From positions 231,084,024 through 231,148,023 of the forward strand of contig NC_134571.1 in assembly GCF_050947875.1 (NCBI RefSeq): a DNA stretch of 64,000 nt, in the 5' to 3' direction. Positions 61,791 through 64,000 of the stretch are shown here, piece after piece (within the stretch, counting starts at the first letter, position 1; the number at the start of each line of letters is the position of its first letter). This stretch comes from Dermacentor variabilis. Taxonomy: Eukaryota > Arthropoda > Arachnida > Ixodida > Ixodidae. The notes beneath the pieces are model-generated. The model searched no databases. It was given only the letters and a program-made list of their open reading frames with translations, and was not told the origin of the DNA. Made by a program: the position numbers and the translations under genes.

Positions 61791-64000
61791 ATGAACCTGG
61801 CAACGTTTAACGCTAGAACATTATCTAGTGAGGCGAGTCTAGCAGTGCTATTGCAGGAATTAGAGGGCAGTAAATGGGATATAATAGGCCTCAGTGAAGT
61901 TAGGAGGCCAAAAGAAGCATATACAGTGCTAAAAAGCGGGCACGTCCTGTGCTACCGGGGCTTAGCGGAGAGACGAGAACTAGGAGTCAGATTCCTGATT
62001 AATAAGAATATAGCTGGTAACATACAGGAATTCTATAGCATTAACGAGAGGGTGGTAGGGCTTGTTGTGAAACTTAATAAGAGGTACAAAATGAAGGTTG
62101 TACAGGTGTACGCCCCTACATCCAGTCATGATGACCAGGAAGTCGAAAGCTTCTATGAAGACGTGGAATCGGCGATGGGTAGAGCGAAAACAAAATACGC
62201 TATACTGATGGGCGACTTCAGTGCCAAGGTAGGCAAGAAGCAGGCTGGAGACAAGGCAGTAGGAGAATATGGCATAGGCACTAGAAATAGCACGAGAGAG
62301 TTATTAGTAGAGTTTGCGGAACAGAATAATATGCGGATAATGAATACCTTCTTCCGCAAGCGGGATAGCCGAAAGTGGACGTGGAGGTGCCCGAACGGCG
62401 AGACTAGAAATGAAATAGACTTCATACTCTGCGCTAACCCTGGCATCATACGAGATGTGGACGTGCTCAGCAAGGTGTGCTGCAGTGACCATAGGATGGT
62501 AAGAACTCGAATTATCATAGACCTGAGGAGGGAACGGAAGAAACTGGTACATAAGAAGCCGATTAATGAGTTAGCGGTAAGAGGGAAAATGGAGGAATTC
62601 CAGATCAAGCTACAGAACAGGTATTCGGCTTTAACTTAGGAAGAGGACCTTAGTGTGGAAGCAATGAATGACAATCTTGTGGGCATCATTAAGGAGTGTG
62701 CAATAGAAGTCGGTGGTAACTCCGTTAGACAGGATACCAGTAAGCTATCGCAGGAGACGAAAGATCTGATCAAGAAACGCCAATGTATGAAAGCTTCTAA
62801 CCCTACAGCTAGAATAGAACTGGCAGAACTTTCGAAGTTAATCAACAAGCGTAAGACAGCTGACATAAGGAAGTATAATATGGATAGTATTGAACATGCT
62901 CTCAGGAACGGAGGAAGCCTAAAAGCAGTGAAGAAACTAGGAATAGGCAAGAATCAGATGTACGTGTTAAGAGACAATGCCGGCAATATCATTACTAATA
63001 TGGATGAGATCGTTCAAGTGGCTGAGGAGTTCTATAGAGATTTATACAGCACCAGTGGCACCCACGATGATAATGGAAGAGAGAATAGTCTAGAGGAATT
63101 TGAAATCCCACAAGTAACGCCGGAAGAAGTAAAGAAAGCGTTGGGAGCTATGCAAAGGGGGAAGGCAGCTGGGGAAGATCAGGTAACAGCAGATTTGTTG
63201 AAGGATGGTGGGCAGATTGTTCTAGAGAAACTGGCCACCCTGTATATGCAATGCCTCATGACTTCGAGCATACCGGAATCTTGGAAAGACGCTAACATAA
63301 TCCTAATCCATAAAAAAGGGGACGCCAAAGATTTGAAAAATTATAGACCGATCAGCTTTACTGTCCGTTGCTTACAAAGTATTTACTAAGGTATTGCAAA
63401 TAGAATCAGGAACACCTTAGACTTCCATCAACCAAAGGAACAGGCAGGATTCCGTAAAGGCTACTCAACAATAGACCATATTCACACTATCAGTCAGGCG
63501 ATAGAGAAATGTGTGGAATATAACCAACCCTTATATATAGCTTTCATTGATTATGAGAAAGCGTTTGATTCAGTCGAAACCTCAGCAGTCATGGAGGCAT
63601 TGCGGAATCAGTATAGAGGAGCAGTATGTAAAAATATTGAAAGATATCTATAGCGGCTCCACAGCCGCCGTAGTCCTCCATAAAGAAAGCAACAAAATCC
63701 CAATAAAGAAAGACGTCAGGCAGGGAGATACGATCTCTCCAATCCTATTCACAGCGTGTTTACAGGAGGTATTCAGAGACCTGGATTGGGAAGAATTTGG
63801 GATAAGAGTTAAGGAGAATACCTTTGTAACTTGCGATTCGCTGATGATATTGCCTTGCTTAGTAACTCAGGGGACCAACTGCAATGCATGCTCACTGACC
63901 TGGAGAGGCAAAGCCGAAGGGTGGGTGTAAAAATTAATCTGCAGAAAACTATAGTAATATTTAACAGTCTCGGAAGAGAAGAGCAATTTACGATAGGTAG
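61791..64000 (+). pseudogene. RTE endonuclease/reverse transcriptase, nearly complete
   Basis: From ATG 61791: NLATFNARTLSSEASLAVLL, IIGLSEVRRPKEA (Glu), VVQVYAPTSSHDDQEV, ILMGDFSAKVG (Ser replaces the usual Asn), NEIDFILC and CSDHRMVRTRI. A TAG at 62637-62639 is the only stop before 63389; the frame is otherwise continuous through the linker and RT blocks [20 protein letters not shown] and [14 protein letters not shown]. An extra base near 63357 shifts the frame. Motif A FIDYEKAFDSV, motif B QGDTISPILF and remnants of motif C follow to the window edge. Few lesions suggest a relatively young copy. Confidence 0.87.

Larger units (their letters stand above)
61427..64000 (+). mobile_element. RTE copy with 5' end, running off the window
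   Basis: It starts with the tRNA-like head at 61427, has a 5' UTR to 61790, and the coding region from ATG 61791. It is the most complete RTE copy here and serves as reference for the inverted (12316) and deleted (31100) copies. The right edge of the window cuts it in the C-terminal region after motif C. Confidence 0.88.

Overview
The window looks like nuclear DNA of an arthropod, most probably a hard tick. This is an inference from the repeat content: RTE, CR1-like and I-like non-LTR elements, Ty3/gypsy elements, Penelope-like elements with GIY-YIG endonucleases, pogo/Tigger-type DNA transposons and tRNA-derived SINE-like units in AT-rich, intron-type DNA. There is no bacterial gene organisation, rRNA or CRISPR array. 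Almost every long reading frame belongs to a decayed mobile element. The only plausible host gene I can support is a 63-residue single-pass membrane protein at 52656-52847.

Layout. 1-420: possible Tigger-like transposase remnant. 440-5300 (minus): a CR1-like LINE whose ORF1 has a PHD-like finger, coiled coil and SGNH esterase; its ORF2 has lost the RT core and is split by a TIR element at 1123-2042. 5400-9600: mostly non-coding, with an endonuclease fragment at 6790-7064. 9640-11217: broken gene of a DDE-like protein family. 11700-27925 (minus): one Ty3/gypsy element (gag end, PR, RT, RNase H, IN) split by four clean insertions: a 5'-inverted RTE, a pogo-like element, a Tigger (itself holding two smaller elements), and a 6.2-kb TIR element holding a CR1-like LINE with a 2A-like peptide. 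27926-28190: SINE. 28196-29457: integrase part of a second gypsy. 29458-34779: an RTE on the minus strand with a 12-bp target duplication, holding another RTE on the plus strand and a LINE 3' end. 34804-35172: LTR-like segment. 35150-35440: Penelope-like endonuclease. 35620-39136: third gypsy element, cut by a second RTE subfamily (39137-40255). 40976-42182: second pogo-like copy. 42228-44965: tRNA-headed tandem repeat, a TIR element and an RTE 3' end. 44966-50389: no recognisable gene. 50390-52163: LINE 3' fragment, inverted repeats and a perfect 288-bp tandem duplication. 52656-52847: small membrane protein. 53634-58790: I-like LINE 3' end inside a TIR element, then a long LINE. 59193-61130: Penelope-like endonuclease between inverted terminal segments. 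61427-64000: an RTE copy with its 5' end, running off the window.

How the parts relate. The elements form a layered stack whose order can be read from target duplications and from reading frames that become continuous when an insert is ignored. The RTE family recurs at least seven times and, in three copies, starts with a tRNA-Ala-like Pol III promoter. Internally deleted DNA transposons (two pogo-like copies and one Tigger) keep their ends and DNA-binding domains but have lost the DDE core, so they would depend on enzymes supplied elsewhere. Every autonomous element here is broken by stops, frameshifts, deletions or lost catalytic residues.
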